55,149 nucleotides of DNA from Thermotogaceae bacterium (lineage in GTDB: Bacteria; Thermotogota; Thermotogae; Thermotogales; Thermotogaceae). The stretch's first letter is position 1. Each line of letters starts with the position of its first letter. Positions 1 to 7,833 of the stretch are shown piece after piece. Under the pieces are notes generated by a model. The model was not told the origin of the DNA. It saw only the letters and a list, made by a program, of their open reading frames with translations, and made no database searches. The translations under genes and the position numbers were made by a program. The stretch is taken from the NCBI GenBank assembly GCA_027065235.1, contig JAMOOR010000086.1:1-55149 (forward strand), written 5' to 3'.

Positions 1-657
1 ATTTGTCTCGTTGACATTTGCATTACCACTGAAATCTTTAATTAAGAGTAGATCGCTTAAAACTCCATCTTCAAAGTCGTCATAAACTACAACTACGAAT
101 ACTTTGCTTAGGTCGTTGTATGTTGATTGTAATGCTGACGGATTGCCATAAGCGATGTTCAATTCGCTAATACCACTTGTGACATTAACCCAAATTACCG
201 CTTGCTGATTGCTGTAATCCCAGCTTTCAATCCAGAAGTAAAGTTGATTTCCATTCTGATCAAAAACCCTGATATCATCACCGTCTGATTGAACAAGACT
301 CCAGAAATTATCGTTCGTCCCTGAAGCTTCCAAACCTTCTGTTACATTATATAACTCCCACGTTGTTCCGTTAATCACTATTTTATATTGTGAATACTCT
401 GTTGGAGTGGCTGTAATCTGGAAGCTCATGTATTCCTTCCAACTTCCTCCCCCGTGATTATCAAACGGATAACTCGCAAAACTAAACTCTACCGTCGCAT
501 TACTAACCGAACTCAAATAATCCAACCTAATCTGATTACTCGTGCCATATGCATTGACATATGTCTTATTGAAATGAGCTTGAACAGTCGCTCCTTCAAC
601 TATCCCAATCCCAAACAATAATATTAATATCATCGGTAAAAATAATTTGAACTTCAT
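1..657 (-). CDS. Secreted DUF2341-domain protein, 3' end off window
   Basis: The reading frame starts at an ATG ending at 657 and runs off the left edge, giving 219 visible codons. Residues 1-22 form a signal peptide (MKFK, then a hydrophobic stretch ending IVEG). From about residue 140 the chain has the DUF2341 pattern: YFWIESWDYS, IWVNV, a short YGNPSA turn, then a VVVYDDFEDG stretch. DUF2341 occurs in large secreted adhesin-like proteins of archaea and bacteria, often before carbohydrate-binding repeats. It is the most distal visible gene of the virus structural operon, so it may be a virion spike or host-attachment protein. That role is inferred from position. Confidence 0.75.
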   Translation of the reverse strand, partial: MKFKLFLPMILILLFGIGIVEGATVQAHFNKTYVNAYGTSNQIRLDYLSSVSNATVEFSFASYPFDNHGGGSWKEYMSFQITATPTEYSQYKIVINGTTWELYNVTEGLEASGTNDNFWSLVQSDGDDIRVFDQNGNQLYFWIESWDYSNQQAVIWVNVTSGISELNIAYGNPSALQSTYNDLSKVFVVVVYDDFEDGVLSDLLLIKDFSGNANVNETN

Positions 658-666
658 AAAGATCCC

Positions 667-933
667 TCACAATCTATAAGTGTTAGGCTCCCTTCTAAGA
701 GCACTCACAATAGCATACACAATCATCCCTATCAGCAGTATTAACGGGAATTTGACGTATGCAGTGTTTATGTAGCCAAGAACTTCCAATAATTGCTGAT
801 TATTAGATTGTGCAGCTATATTGTATAGAGCCTGATATGCAGGATCGAAAGCTACGTAAACTACCAGCATGATGAAAATCGTGGCTAACAGTGCTATGAA
901 TCCGCTTGCAAATCCTTTTTGATCTCTGAGCAT
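667..933 (-). CDS. Small two-helix membrane protein of the virion operon (88 aa)
   Basis: I place the start at the ATG ending at 933 (MLRDQKGFAS), one base after the stop of the 910-aa gene. A longer frame reaching 1176 is only an overlap with that gene. The protein has two hydrophobic helices (about residues 11-29 and 62-80) around a polar Gln/Asn-rich loop. Its N-terminus, a charged D-x-x-G followed by a helix, resembles the N-termini of the two coat proteins at 5540-6503. It may be a minor coat or end-cap component. No family was recognised. Confidence 0.6.
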   Translation of the reverse strand: MLRDQKGFASGFIALLATIFIMLVVYVAFDPAYQALYNIAAQSNNQQLLEVLGYINTAYVKFPLILLIGMIVYAIVSALRREPNTYRL

Positions 934-934
934 T

Positions 935-3667
935 TTAGAGCAAATCTTCAAACAAATCTTCATCACTCTTTTTGCCACGAGCACGCTTACCACCTCTCTT
1001 TTTGCCAAGTAAAAGCTCCTCCGCCGATGGAATCGGATTAACCTTCTCAGAATAGCCCCAGAAGTCAAACCACAGATCAGATGCAAAATCTCCTCCTCTA
1101 GGCATTGGCATCGATGGCATCTCTGGAAATCTAACGGGAGCCTGTATAACGTCAAACGGTACAGAATAGGGTTCATAGTTGCTTTCTACAGGTTTATCAG
1201 CTACTAATTCCTCTTCAAGAACTTCTTCGGTCTTTAGTATGCCTATTCTTTCGTCTTCTTTCGGTGACTGCTCAATTTCAGTCCTAACTCTTAATCCAGT
1301 TTTAGTTCTCTCCTGAATCTTCTCCTTTACTTCCGTCTTACCTTTCTTAGTTACAACCGGAACATCTTCAATCAAGATCTCAGGCTCAATCTTGACAGTT
1401 TCATCAAGCTCTAATCCGACATTAATCTCAGGAATCGAAACAAGCTTTATTCCAGATAGAAAATCTGTTACACCTTCTGGAACTCCAACTCTTTTCTTCT
1501 CTAAAACCGGATATCTCCTTAAAACTGTGGTTTCCTTCTCTTTGACATCCAATAATAGTTCGTAGCCTCTACCTCTACCTTCTACAGCTTTAGTAGTTTC
1601 TTCAGAAGTTTTCTCAGCTCTTTTTCCTACCTCTTCAGCTTCCCTTAGTATTTCAGTGGTAGTCTCTTCGGTCTTCTTTGTAAGATCTTCAAACGGTTTA
1701 GATGGTTTCTTTGCCCGTCTGCTTTCAAGCTCTTCCATGTATCTTATATCAAATTCCGTAAGTCCTTCCTCTACTTCCTTGGCCCTGAATCTCTTTCGTT
1801 CAAGCAGTTTTCCGAAAGCTTCTCTCAACCCTGTAACTGGTATTATGCCTTGATCTACGGGTTCCTTTACTATAAGCTCAGCACTAGTTCTCCTTGTTAG
1901 CAGTCCGAAATCTCCTACAGTACTCAGAAGAACATCGTGATATGTTTTAGGAATGGTCACCTCAGTAGCATGGATTTCCTTACCATCTCCTACAATTACC
2001 AGCTTCTTACCAGAAGTAGTTATGTGCTCCCTATACTTTACAGGCTCTAGATCTGCTCCTGTAATCTCTACATCTATTCGACCCTCCGAAGGTTCAACCT
2101 CAACTTTAGCCGTTCCGGTTCCTGTTCTTGTGACTTCTCCAGTCGTTACCGTTTTACCTTCCTTCTTAGCTAAACGAGTTGTTTCGGATACGAACGTCAT
2201 GAATTCTCCAGAAACAGGTTCAGGCTCTGGAACAGTCCACTTAAGAGCTTTGTACTTCTCTATGATAGGTTTCACAACTGTAGCTTTGACAGCTTTGCCC
2301 TCCGAACTTACACCTGCTACCTCCAGGACATCTATACCTCTAAGCTCAGAAACTTCAACTACTGGAGATATTCTTTCAACAGCTCTTACTCCTGCTGAGA
2401 TCCCTCTTCCGGCAAAAGGTAATGCAATTAGCCCTGCAAGCTCAGTAGCAGTCTGTACTGGATATTCCTTAGCTTGTTCGTATATGTTCTGAGTTGCTTT
2501 ATGGACGAGTATTGTTTCAGTCTTAGCCTTTGTTTCACCGTACAGTGCTGCACCAACCGTATGCAAAACAGCACCACCGAGCATTGGCAGAAATTCAACT
2601 ATACCTCTACCAACGTTCTTTAGACCTTCAACAACTTGTTCTGTAGTAGATAGCTCTTTCTTAGTCTCAGTTAAGGGCTTTCCAAAAATGAACTCACTAG
2701 CCTGCTTACCCCATAGCTCCAATTGAGTTCCGGCTCCGTATAGAAGGGATCCCCAACCCTTTACATCTGTCGGAATGTATAGATCGCCAATGACCAGCAC
2801 GTTACTTTTCTCTCCAGCTTGAGCCTTAGCAACCTCTCCTAAGTAGTAACCTTGCACCTCAGCTTCTCCTTCAGCTATTGCCTTGATATCTTCCTTAGAT
2901 GCTAAGAACTGCTTTGCTCCCGGAGATATCGACTCATATTCTTCTTTTAGGAGATCTCTTTCCCTCAATTTGGTAACAACCTTATAAAGTGATGGAATCT
3001 CTACTTTTTTAACTACAACTTCAGCTTGCTTCTGCTCTGAGAGTGTAGATTTTGATCCACTACCGGCTGCTACTCTGGGCCCTGCATCACCACCTATAAT
3101 ACCTCCACTTGACGAACTAAGGTTACTGTGCGATGAATTAGATGCAGCAACACGTAAACCAGCATCTCCTCCAATCAAACCACTATCTGTTGAACCTGAA
3201 CTTTTTTTAAGTTCGGCTTGTTGTATCTGTTTAGCAACTTGTCCAACTGGAGAAACATTGTTTAGCACATATCTTTTAGGTTCTGGTAGCGGTGGTGTCC
3301 AATATTCTGGAAGACTTTCTTTCGTTCTTATTCCTGCGAAAACCATTGCTGCACGTCTCTCTTTTTTGAGACGCATCCATTCCTCTTTAGCCTTTTGTTG
3401 CTCTTTGAAAACTTCATACCACTCCGGATCTTTCCAGTGTCCTTCCTGTTCCAGTTGTTTTCTTTTCTTTATCAATTCATTGTATCTCTTCCAAGCTTCA
3501 GCTTCTTTCTTATCGAGTTCTTCAATCCTCCTTGTCGTTGGGTAACCGTAGATGTATTTGTTTCCCTGTCGCACGTAAACATAATACATCTTGTTAGGAT
3601 CGCTTGGTGGAGTGTAGTGAAACTGATTGTCGTAATAATACACCTCATCGGGCATCGTATCTACCAT
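935..3667 (-). CDS. Large virion-associated protein (910 aa), family unknown
   Basis: The largest gene of the structural operon starts at an ATG ending at 3667 with a GAGGTGAT ribosome binding site six bases upstream. The N-terminus is Tyr-rich (YYYDNQFHYTPPSDPNKMYY), followed by a charged coiled-coil stretch at about 50-110. Next comes a Ser/Gly-rich low-complexity part with two near-copies of GLIGGDAGLRVAA. Two hydrophobic helices lie near residues 350-375 and 400-425. A long Lys/Glu-rich tail ends in a basic then acidic patch. Size and position suggest a tail or internal structural protein of the virion. I recognise no domain. Confidence 0.65.
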   Translation of the reverse strand: MVDTMPDEVYYYDNQFHYTPPSDPNKMYYVYVRQGNKYIYGYPTTRRIEELDKKEAEAWKRYNELIKKRKQLEQEGHWKDPEWYEVFKEQQKAKEEWMRLKKERRAAMVFAGIRTKESLPEYWTPPLPEPKRYVLNNVSPVGQVAKQIQQAELKKSSGSTDSGLIGGDAGLRVAASNSSHSNLSSSSGGIIGGDAGPRVAAGSGSKSTLSEQKQAEVVVKKVEIPSLYKVVTKLRERDLLKEEYESISPGAKQFLASKEDIKAIAEGEAEVQGYYLGEVAKAQAGEKSNVLVIGDLYIPTDVKGWGSLLYGAGTQLELWGKQASEFIFGKPLTETKKELSTTEQVVEGLKNVGRGIVEFLPMLGGAVLHTVGAALYGETKAKTETILVHKATQNIYEQAKEYPVQTATELAGLIALPFAGRGISAGVRAVERISPVVEVSELRGIDVLEVAGVSSEGKAVKATVVKPIIEKYKALKWTVPEPEPVSGEFMTFVSETTRLAKKEGKTVTTGEVTRTGTGTAKVEVEPSEGRIDVEITGADLEPVKYREHITTSGKKLVIVGDGKEIHATEVTIPKTYHDVLLSTVGDFGLLTRRTSAELIVKEPVDQGIIPVTGLREAFGKLLERKRFRAKEVEEGLTEFDIRYMEELESRRAKKPSKPFEDLTKKTEETTTEILREAEEVGKRAEKTSEETTKAVEGRGRGYELLLDVKEKETTVLRRYPVLEKKRVGVPEGVTDFLSGIKLVSIPEINVGLELDETVKIEPEILIEDVPVVTKKGKTEVKEKIQERTKTGLRVRTEIEQSPKEDERIGILKTEEVLEEELVADKPVESNYEPYSVPFDVIQAPVRFPEMPSMPMPRGGDFASDLWFDFWGYSEKVNPIPSAEELLLGKKRGGKRARGKKSDEDLFEDLL

Positions 3668-3679
3668 TCATACATCACC

Positions 3680-4612
3680 TCACTTAATCACAATTCCAGA
3701 GCTGGGAGCAGGATGCGGAGCTGGAGCAGGAGCAGGTGCTGGGGGTGGAATGGGAGCAAAGCTACCTTTTAGCATGGCTAGGCCCATTAAGACTAAGAAC
3801 AGGAATATTCCTGCAGGTATTAGATACTTCATCCAGTTCAGCGGATTTCTGTAGTCTTCCATTATCTCAACAAATCGCTCATCGACTTCTGCAAGAATGC
3901 TGGATACTGGAATCTCCGAAGTCACAAAGTCGAGAATATCTTTGAATCTTACAACGTGAACAGCCGGAATCTCGGCAATAGCATTTATGAATGCATTATA
4001 CTTGCTTTCCAGCTCCTTAAGTTCTTCCTCTAACTTCTTTCTCTCTTTCTCATTTAGCTTTACTTCTTCAATGCCTAAGAGCTTCTTTTCATCTTCACTT
4101 AGTTCTATATAGCCCAATCTAGCCTTTATCTCCTTAATCTTCTGTTTAAGACTTTCCTCTATTAGTTTAAACTGTAGAATATTGTCTATCTTAATCGTCT
4201 CGACTACAGGTTCTGGATTGCCCTCCTTAACCAATACCTTGACTCCATAGTCCTTGGCAATGTTGAATGCACTGACTATATCATTGTTCAAAATAATACC
4301 ATATTTATCATTTATAACAAATATTGGTGTACCTTTGATCCATATGGGTCTAGCCTTTCTGGTTGGAATTGCAGCCCCATTCTTAAATATCAGCATTCCA
4401 GCCCTGTAGCGAGCCGGTAAGAATTTACCTTTACCATCCTGTTGCTCAACTAATGCGACGTCCCACTTTTTCATTCTGGCAATTATAACACCCATTAACG
4501 GCTGAGCGTAATACAGAAACACTCCTAATATAACTACAAGGATTGCACAAACTATTATCAGCACGAGATTCATCAAAACGAGCGGATTATTCAAATCAAG
4601 AAAGAAGAACAA
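3680..4612 (-). CDS. Membrane protein with coiled coil and Pro/Ala tail (about 310 aa)
   Basis: An N-terminal helix of about 30 hydrophobic residues is followed by a globular beta-rich region. A Glu/Lys coiled coil spans about 155-205, a second hydrophobic helix about 265-290, and the C-terminus is a PAPAPAPAPHPAP repeat. I prefer the TTG start ending at 4612, because the strong AGGAGGTGA site lies five bases upstream; a GTG ending at 4621 is in frame but sits inside that site. The gene lies between the 138-aa and 910-aa genes of the virion operon. It is probably a virion membrane component. Family not recognised. Confidence 0.6.
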   Translation of the reverse strand: MFFFLDLNNPLVLMNLVLIIVCAILVVILGVFLYYAQPLMGVIIARMKKWDVALVEQQDGKGKFLPARYRAGMLIFKNGAAIPTRKARPIWIKGTPIFVINDKYGIILNNDIVSAFNIAKDYGVKVLVKEGNPEPVVETIKIDNILQFKLIEESLKQKIKEIKARLGYIELSEDEKKLLGIEEVKLNEKERKKLEEELKELESKYNAFINAIAEIPAVHVVRFKDILDFVTSEIPVSSILAEVDERFVEIMEDYRNPLNWMKYLIPAGIFLFLVLMGLAMLKGSFAPIPPPAPAPAPAPHPAPSSGIVIK

Positions 4613-4613
4613 T

Positions 4614-5030
4614 TTACTCACCTCCTTTTATCTTTTGAATAATTCTACTCGTTATACTGCCTTTGGGTGCTTTTTCGCTCTCTTCAACAACCATATGCCT
4701 CTTTTCACTCGTTAGCCTGTCTAGAAGCATTCCATCCTTAGAAGCTCTGAGATTCCATTCTACTAAGAGACTAGTTTGTGCCAAATCTGAAAGAATTCTT
4801 GGAGTAATGGTGTTAGGAGGATTCGAAAACATGAACATTCTTTCCGTGCTTCTATTTATCCTGCGGACTCTTTTGAGGTCTTTGGTGCCTATAATAGTAA
4901 GCCTAGCCAGAGGAGATGTACTGGCCCAGAACAGCCTCCTTATGTACTCTGGTATGTCATCACCTACAGGATCCACGAGCAACTCTACATATTCCTGCCA
5001 AGGAACCCATCTCTTATCTCTCTCACTCAT
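4614..5030 (-). CDS. Soluble protein of the virion operon (138 aa)
   Basis: No membrane helix or signal peptide is visible. The chain is a mix of short helices with aromatic residues at the N-terminus (KRWVPWQEYVELL) and a basic C-terminus (RIIQKIKGGE). The ATG overlaps the stop of the upstream 112-aa gene in an ATGA, so the two are translationally coupled. Its stop lies next to the ribosome binding site of the downstream membrane protein. It could be an assembly or scaffolding protein; nothing in the sequence shows this directly. Confidence 0.55.
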   Translation of the reverse strand: MSERDKRWVPWQEYVELLVDPVGDDIPEYIRRLFWASTSPLARLTIIGTKDLKRVRRINRSTERMFMFSNPPNTITPRILSDLAQTSLLVEWNLRASKDGMLLDRLTSEKRHMVVEESEKAPKGSITSRIIQKIKGGE

Positions 5031-5365
5031 TTCCTACCACTCCTCCTGAACAAGTCTAAAACCGTGAAAATCCACAATATGAGAAAGACAAATCCGAATA
5101 GCATGAACAGATAGCTCAGAGAAGTGTCGTAATAAGCATACTTGAACAGAACAGCTGTAGAATTCAGCACGGTTAAATTATACGTCGTATTTATTGTTTC
5201 ATTCTGTAATATAATAACTTTATAGAATTCAACATTCAAAACCTGCAGAGCACAGACAAACCAGAGTATGGCAGCTAATATCGAGAATATGAGCGGTTCC
5301 CTTAAACTTACAACTGAGAATATAACTGCAATCGCAATCAGAATTACGAAGATTTCGTAAAGCAT
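5027..5365 (-). CDS. Membrane protein of the virion operon (112 aa, three helices)
   Basis: Two helices lie in the first 45 residues and one near residues 85-105. Between them is a polar loop with several N-x-T sites (NETINTTYNLTVLNSTAVL), suggesting an exposed, possibly glycosylated segment. An AGGTGG ribosome binding site precedes the ATG, which overlaps the end of the 60-aa gene upstream. Short membrane proteins of this type are abundant in spindle-shaped virus genomes. No family was recognised. Confidence 0.55.
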   Translation of the reverse strand: MLYEIFVILIAIAVIFSVVSLREPLIFSILAAILWFVCALQVLNVEFYKVIILQNETINTTYNLTVLNSTAVLFKYAYYDTSLSYLFMLFGFVFLILWIFTVLDLFRRSGRK

Positions 5366-5526
5366 TCTTCCACCTCTTTAAAGCCGTAACCTCCTAGCAC
5401 TATACCAAGCCCGAGAAGTGCTAGTGTGAGTGCAGGATTTACACTCCAGAAGACTCCACTTATTATGCATGCAGTCCAACCAACTAGGATCTTCCCGATC
5501 CCGCTGCAGAGCTTGCCGACATTCAT
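5344..5526 (-). CDS. Small hydrophobic protein of the virion operon (60 aa)
   Basis: The protein has two Gly-rich hydrophobic segments (about 8-26 and 32-47) joined by a tight turn (SVNPAL), then a short acidic tail (EVEECFTKSS). It begins 14 bases after the coat paralogue gene and overlaps the next gene by 22 bases. The helical-hairpin shape is that of a minor coat or holin-like protein. Function is unknown. Confidence 0.5.
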   Translation of the reverse strand: MNVGKLCSGIGKILVGWTACIISGVFWSVNPALTLALLGLGIVLGGYGFKEVEECFTKSS

Positions 5527-5539
5527 AAGAATTAGGTTG

Positions 5540-6022
5540 TTAGCGGCCTCCGAAGGCTCTGATTAGAATGCTGATTATGAATGCAGCTCCTAGGACTATT
5601 ATTCCAATGGACGTTAGAAGCATAGCCTGATAGGTATTCGTAGAAACAATCTGCTGAGTTCTGTATCCGGGAGTTTCGTATTTGTAATCAATGTAATAGG
5701 TGTAATTCACAGGATCTATCCTGGTTCCGGTAAGCAGACTTACAATACCGTTTTGAAGATCTATACTGTAGTCAACTCCTTCCTCGAAAACTAATGTGTC
5801 ATTATAGACTTTGTAGGTTCCAGGCAGAATCGGATAATGTTGAACTTGAGCCTGTCCATTGCTGAAGTTTAGAACTTCTCCAACGGATGATCCCGCAAGA
5901 CTTGGCATTGAAACGTTCACAGAAGCAAATACGTAGAGACCTATGATCATTGCAATTGCTGCTACAACCACACCCAGAACCGCACCCAGTATGGCTGCAG
6001 AACCTTTCTTATCTTCGAGCAT
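5540..6022 (-). CDS. Coat protein paralogue with an inserted ectodomain (160 aa)
   Basis: The N-terminus (MLEDKKG, then LGVVVAAIAMIIGLYVFASV) and C-terminus (IGIIVLGAAFIISILIRAF) are nearly identical to those of the next coat gene. This is therefore a paralogue. Between the two helices it carries about 75 extra residues rich in Tyr, Thr and Asn with beta-strand character, likely exposed on the virion. A GAGGTGATC ribosome binding site precedes the ATG. Two-helix coat proteins of this shape are known as VP1 of fuselloviruses and relatives. An archaeal pilin-like protein is the main alternative, but the second C-terminal helix argues against it. Confidence 0.7.
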   Translation of the reverse strand: MLEDKKGSAAILGAVLGVVVAAIAMIIGLYVFASVNVSMPSLAGSSVGEVLNFSNGQAQVQHYPILPGTYKVYNDTLVFEEGVDYSIDLQNGIVSLLTGTRIDPVNYTYYIDYKYETPGYRTQQIVSTNTYQAMLLTSIGIIVLGAAFIISILIRAFGGR

Positions 6023-6059
6023 TTAGATCACCTCGAAATAAAAAAATAGGTTGGTAGGG

Positions 6060-6503
6060 TTACTGCCCTCCGCCGAAGGCTCTAACTAAGATGCTGATGA
6101 TGAATGCAGCTCCAAGAACTATGATACCGACAGCCAATAGTATGAATGCCTGGAATGTGTTAGACTGCACGTTCTGGATTACCTGATCAGCAGTTGCACA
6201 GCCCGTAGATGGAATTGTCGTTGCAACGCTTGCAAAAACGTACAAACCTATGATCATTGCGATGGCTGCCGTTACGACTCCAAGAACTAGTCCAAGGACT
6301 CCTGCAACTCCTCTTCTGTCAGCCATTAGCCAGATGAGCGGAGATCCTCTTATGTCTTTGCTTAAAGCCCTGAGGTCAATCAGTTTTAGCAACCATACGA
6401 AAAGCTGTATGTCTTTTGGCTTTGTTTTCACTGCGTAATACAGACCGCTTACTGCAAATATCCCTAATACTACCAAAACCGCTACTAAAAGCTCAAACAG
6501 CAT
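6060..6503 (-). CDS. VP1-like major coat protein, probably a precursor (147 aa)
   Basis: A strong GGAGGT site seven bases upstream selects the ATG ending at 6503. Residues 1-59 form an N-terminal part with its own membrane helix and a basic segment. A second Met (MADRRGVAG, codon ending at 6326) then opens the coat domain: two helices joined by a short Cys-containing loop (PSTGCATADQ). Fusellovirus VP1 is known to be made as a precursor whose N-terminal region of about 65 residues is removed, and the layout here matches. Cleavage or an internal start is inferred; no ribosome binding site precedes the second Met. Confidence 0.72.
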   Translation of the reverse strand: MLFELLVAVLVVLGIFAVSGLYYAVKTKPKDIQLFVWLLKLIDLRALSKDIRGSPLIWLMADRRGVAGVLGLVLGVVTAAIAMIIGLYVFASVATTIPSTGCATADQVIQNVQSNTFQAFILLAVGIIVLGAAFIISILVRAFGGGQ

Positions 6504-6508
6504 AGCTC

Positions 6509-6577
6509 TTACCTCCATTTCTTATTCCTTTTGTTCTTCCTCTTTCTCTTCCTTCTTCTCCCGCTCTTCTTAGCCAT
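6509..6577 (-). CDS. 22-residue arginine/lysine-rich peptide, first gene of the virion operon
   Basis: The frame begins at an ATG ending at 6577 and reads MAKKSGRRRKRK, then a similar basic tail ending KKWR. About 15 of 22 residues are Arg or Lys. A TATAAAA box centred about 26 bases upstream fits leaderless transcription starting at this ATG. Its stop lies just before the coat start, and the coat ribosome binding site is inside its last codons. Such composition fits a DNA-condensing virion protein comparable in role to fusellovirus VP2, though it is not a recognisable homologue. It could also act as a leader peptide. Confidence 0.55.
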   Translation of the reverse strand: MAKKSGRRRKRKRKNKRNKKWR

Positions 6578-6682
6578 ATGCGACCACTGATAAAATGCGT
6601 TTTATAATTTGATAAAGATTATAGGCTGTAGGGTTGGGAAAGCCTAAAAAGTTATTTAGTGGCCTTTTGTTAACATTCTAAC
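6578..6682. promoter_or_regulatory. Divergent promoter between the virion operon and the RHH regulator
   Basis: Leftward, a TATAAAA element at about 6601-6608 lies about 26 bases before the ATG of the basic peptide. Rightward, AGTTATTTA near 6648-6656 lies about 28 bases before the ATG at 6683. Both positions fit leaderless archaeal transcripts. The RHH product encoded rightward is a natural candidate to bind here, but I see no clear operator repeat. Confidence 0.5.
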
Positions 6683-6823
6683 ATGGGAATAAGCATAAAT
6701 CTCAATTCAGAGTACGTAAAAAGAATAGATGAAATAAAGAAGAAGCTCGGAATAAATTCTCGTTCTGAGGTCGTGAGAAGAGCAATAGACGAGTACGCTC
6801 TTAAGTTGGGTATAATCAAATAA
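6683..6823 (+). CDS. Ribbon-helix-helix (CopG-type) regulator (46 aa)
   Basis: The sequence opens MGISINLNSEYVKRIDEIK, continues KLGINSRSEVVRRAIDEY and ends LGIIK. This is the canonical ribbon-helix-helix layout: one beta strand that pairs in the dimer, helix A, a turn with SRSE, then helix B. Such proteins are small DNA-binding repressors and are very common in archaeal viruses. It is divergent from the virion operon and ten bases ahead of the CAP-domain gene, so it may control either. The target is not shown by the sequence. Confidence 0.85.
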   Translation: MGISINLNSEYVKRIDEIKKKLGINSRSEVVRRAIDEYALKLGIIK

Positions 6824-6833
6824 GGGATCCTAC

Positions 6834-7403
6834 ATGCCAAGGAAAGAGTATATCTTCTTTTTAGTGGTGGCTGCAGCTTTCATACTTAGCTACATGAAGG
6901 GAGAAATTACTATACCTAGTAACGTCTCAATCCCTTCTGAAGACGTTAATTCCATCATAACTAGTGTTAAGCATTCCATAACCGAAATTAAAAACATATT
7001 TGAAGATATGTTTGCCAGAGAGTCTTTAAACGATCCAGAAAATCAGAAGCTGCTTGAGAGAATCATCTACGAGATGCATAACATAGAGAGGGAGAAAAGG
7101 GGACTCGAACCCTTGGAATGGGATCCGAATCTTGCAAGAATTGCTAAGAAGCATAGTGAATGGATGGCCAAAACTGGCCGTTTCATGCATACATACCAGG
7201 TTAACTTCAGAGTTTGGGGAGAGAACATATACATGGGACCTACTGGTGGAAGTGTCTATGATGTAGCCAAAGAGGCTATGAAATCTTGGATGAACAGTAA
7301 GGGGCATAGAAAGAACATTCTCAATGAGAAGTTTAAGAGAATCGGAGTTGGTGTCGCTTGTAACGGTACAATAGTCTATATAACGGTTGAGTTTGCTGGT
7401 TAA
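6834..7403 (+). CDS. CAP/SCP-domain protein with an N-terminal membrane anchor (189 aa)
   Basis: Residues 6-18 form a signal anchor, a linker reaches about residue 75, and a complete CAP domain follows. Visible CAP motifs are a helix of the type IIYEMHNIEREKRGLEPLEWDPNLARIAKKHS (split here as IIYEMHNIEREKRG and LEWDPNLARIAKKHS), the GENIY motif, the SWMNSKGHRKNIL signature and a closing IGVGVA / VYITVEFAG pair. CAP proteins are secreted and bind lipids or act as peptidase-like domains; prokaryotic functions are poorly known. It lies beyond the virion operon and may be exposed on the infected cell. It is unusual cargo for an archaeal virus. Confidence 0.85.
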   Translation: MPRKEYIFFLVVAAAFILSYMKGEITIPSNVSIPSEDVNSIITSVKHSITEIKNIFEDMFARESLNDPENQKLLERIIYEMHNIEREKRGLEPLEWDPNLARIAKKHSEWMAKTGRFMHTYQVNFRVWGENIYMGPTGGSVYDVAKEAMKSWMNSKGHRKNILNEKFKRIGVGVACNGTIVYITVEFAG

Positions 7404-7455
7404 CTCGGTTTTTTTCTGGAGGATCCATTAGGCCTTTAGAGTAACACTAATCACG

Positions 7456-7540
7456 AGAGTTATAACTTATAACCTTTTATTGCAGGTTCCGGCTACCGGA
7501 ACTTATAGTTATTAAAGCGCTACTGTTATAGTTTATAACC
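7456..7540. repeat. Nested palindromes in the 7404-7668 non-coding stretch
   Basis: Two 16-mers, GTTATAACTTATAACC at 7459-7474 and GTTATAGTTTATAACC at 7525-7540, differ at two positions and are each nearly palindromic. Between them GTTCCGG-cta-CCGGAAC (7486-7502) forms a perfect 7-bp-arm palindrome. This is the most structured part of a 265-base gap without a convincing gene. It could be a regulator site, an origin or a recombination site. Confidence 0.5.
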
Positions 7541-7668
7541 TCCTTCAGATTGGACCAATACAGGATCCTGGAACTTCTGGATGTCAATCTCGAAGCTGAT
7601 AAGTTTTCGGTATTCATTATAAAAACGGGTAATACAACGATTGGTCGAGTGAACAACTGAAGAAGAGG

Positions 7669-7833
7669 TTACTTCTTTTGGACTATTTTATGCTTAGGTT
7701 TTTCATCGGATACAACTACAACTTCAACGTAATCTATTCCTTCGATAACGGCCTCTTCTCCTTCTTCAAGCTCATCTAAAACTTTAGCAAATTCTTCCAA
7801 ATTCTTAAGCCTTCCAAATTTCTTTACCATCAT
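7669..7833 (-). CDS. Small acidic protein, possible antitoxin (54 aa)
   Basis: The frame MMVKKFGRLKNLEEFAKVL is followed by an acidic stretch (DELEEGEEAVIEG) and a beta-rich Val segment (YVEVVVVSDE). The start codon overlaps the stop of the BrnT-like gene by one base, so the two are coupled. A small acidic protein directly after a compact basic BrnT-like protein suggests the antitoxin of a two-gene module. No known antitoxin fold is recognisable, so this is positional inference. Confidence 0.5.
   Translation of the reverse strand: MMVKKFGRLKNLEEFAKVLDELEEGEEAVIEGIDYVEVVVVSDEKPKHKIVQKK

Noticed and set aside
667-1176. 169-residue version of the small virion membrane protein
   Set aside because: Its first 81 residues are antisense-like frame noise over the 910-aa gene; the ATG ending at 933 gives a clean two-helix protein.
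1656-3545. Plus-strand Ser-rich frames opposite the 910-aa gene
   Set aside because: They are antisense shadows of Glu/Lys-rich coding sequence with no start signals.
7551-7659. Possible 36-residue peptide starting at a TTG (LDQYRILELLDVN...)
   Set aside because: There is no ribosome binding site or TATA box at the right distance, and it lies in a palindromic region.
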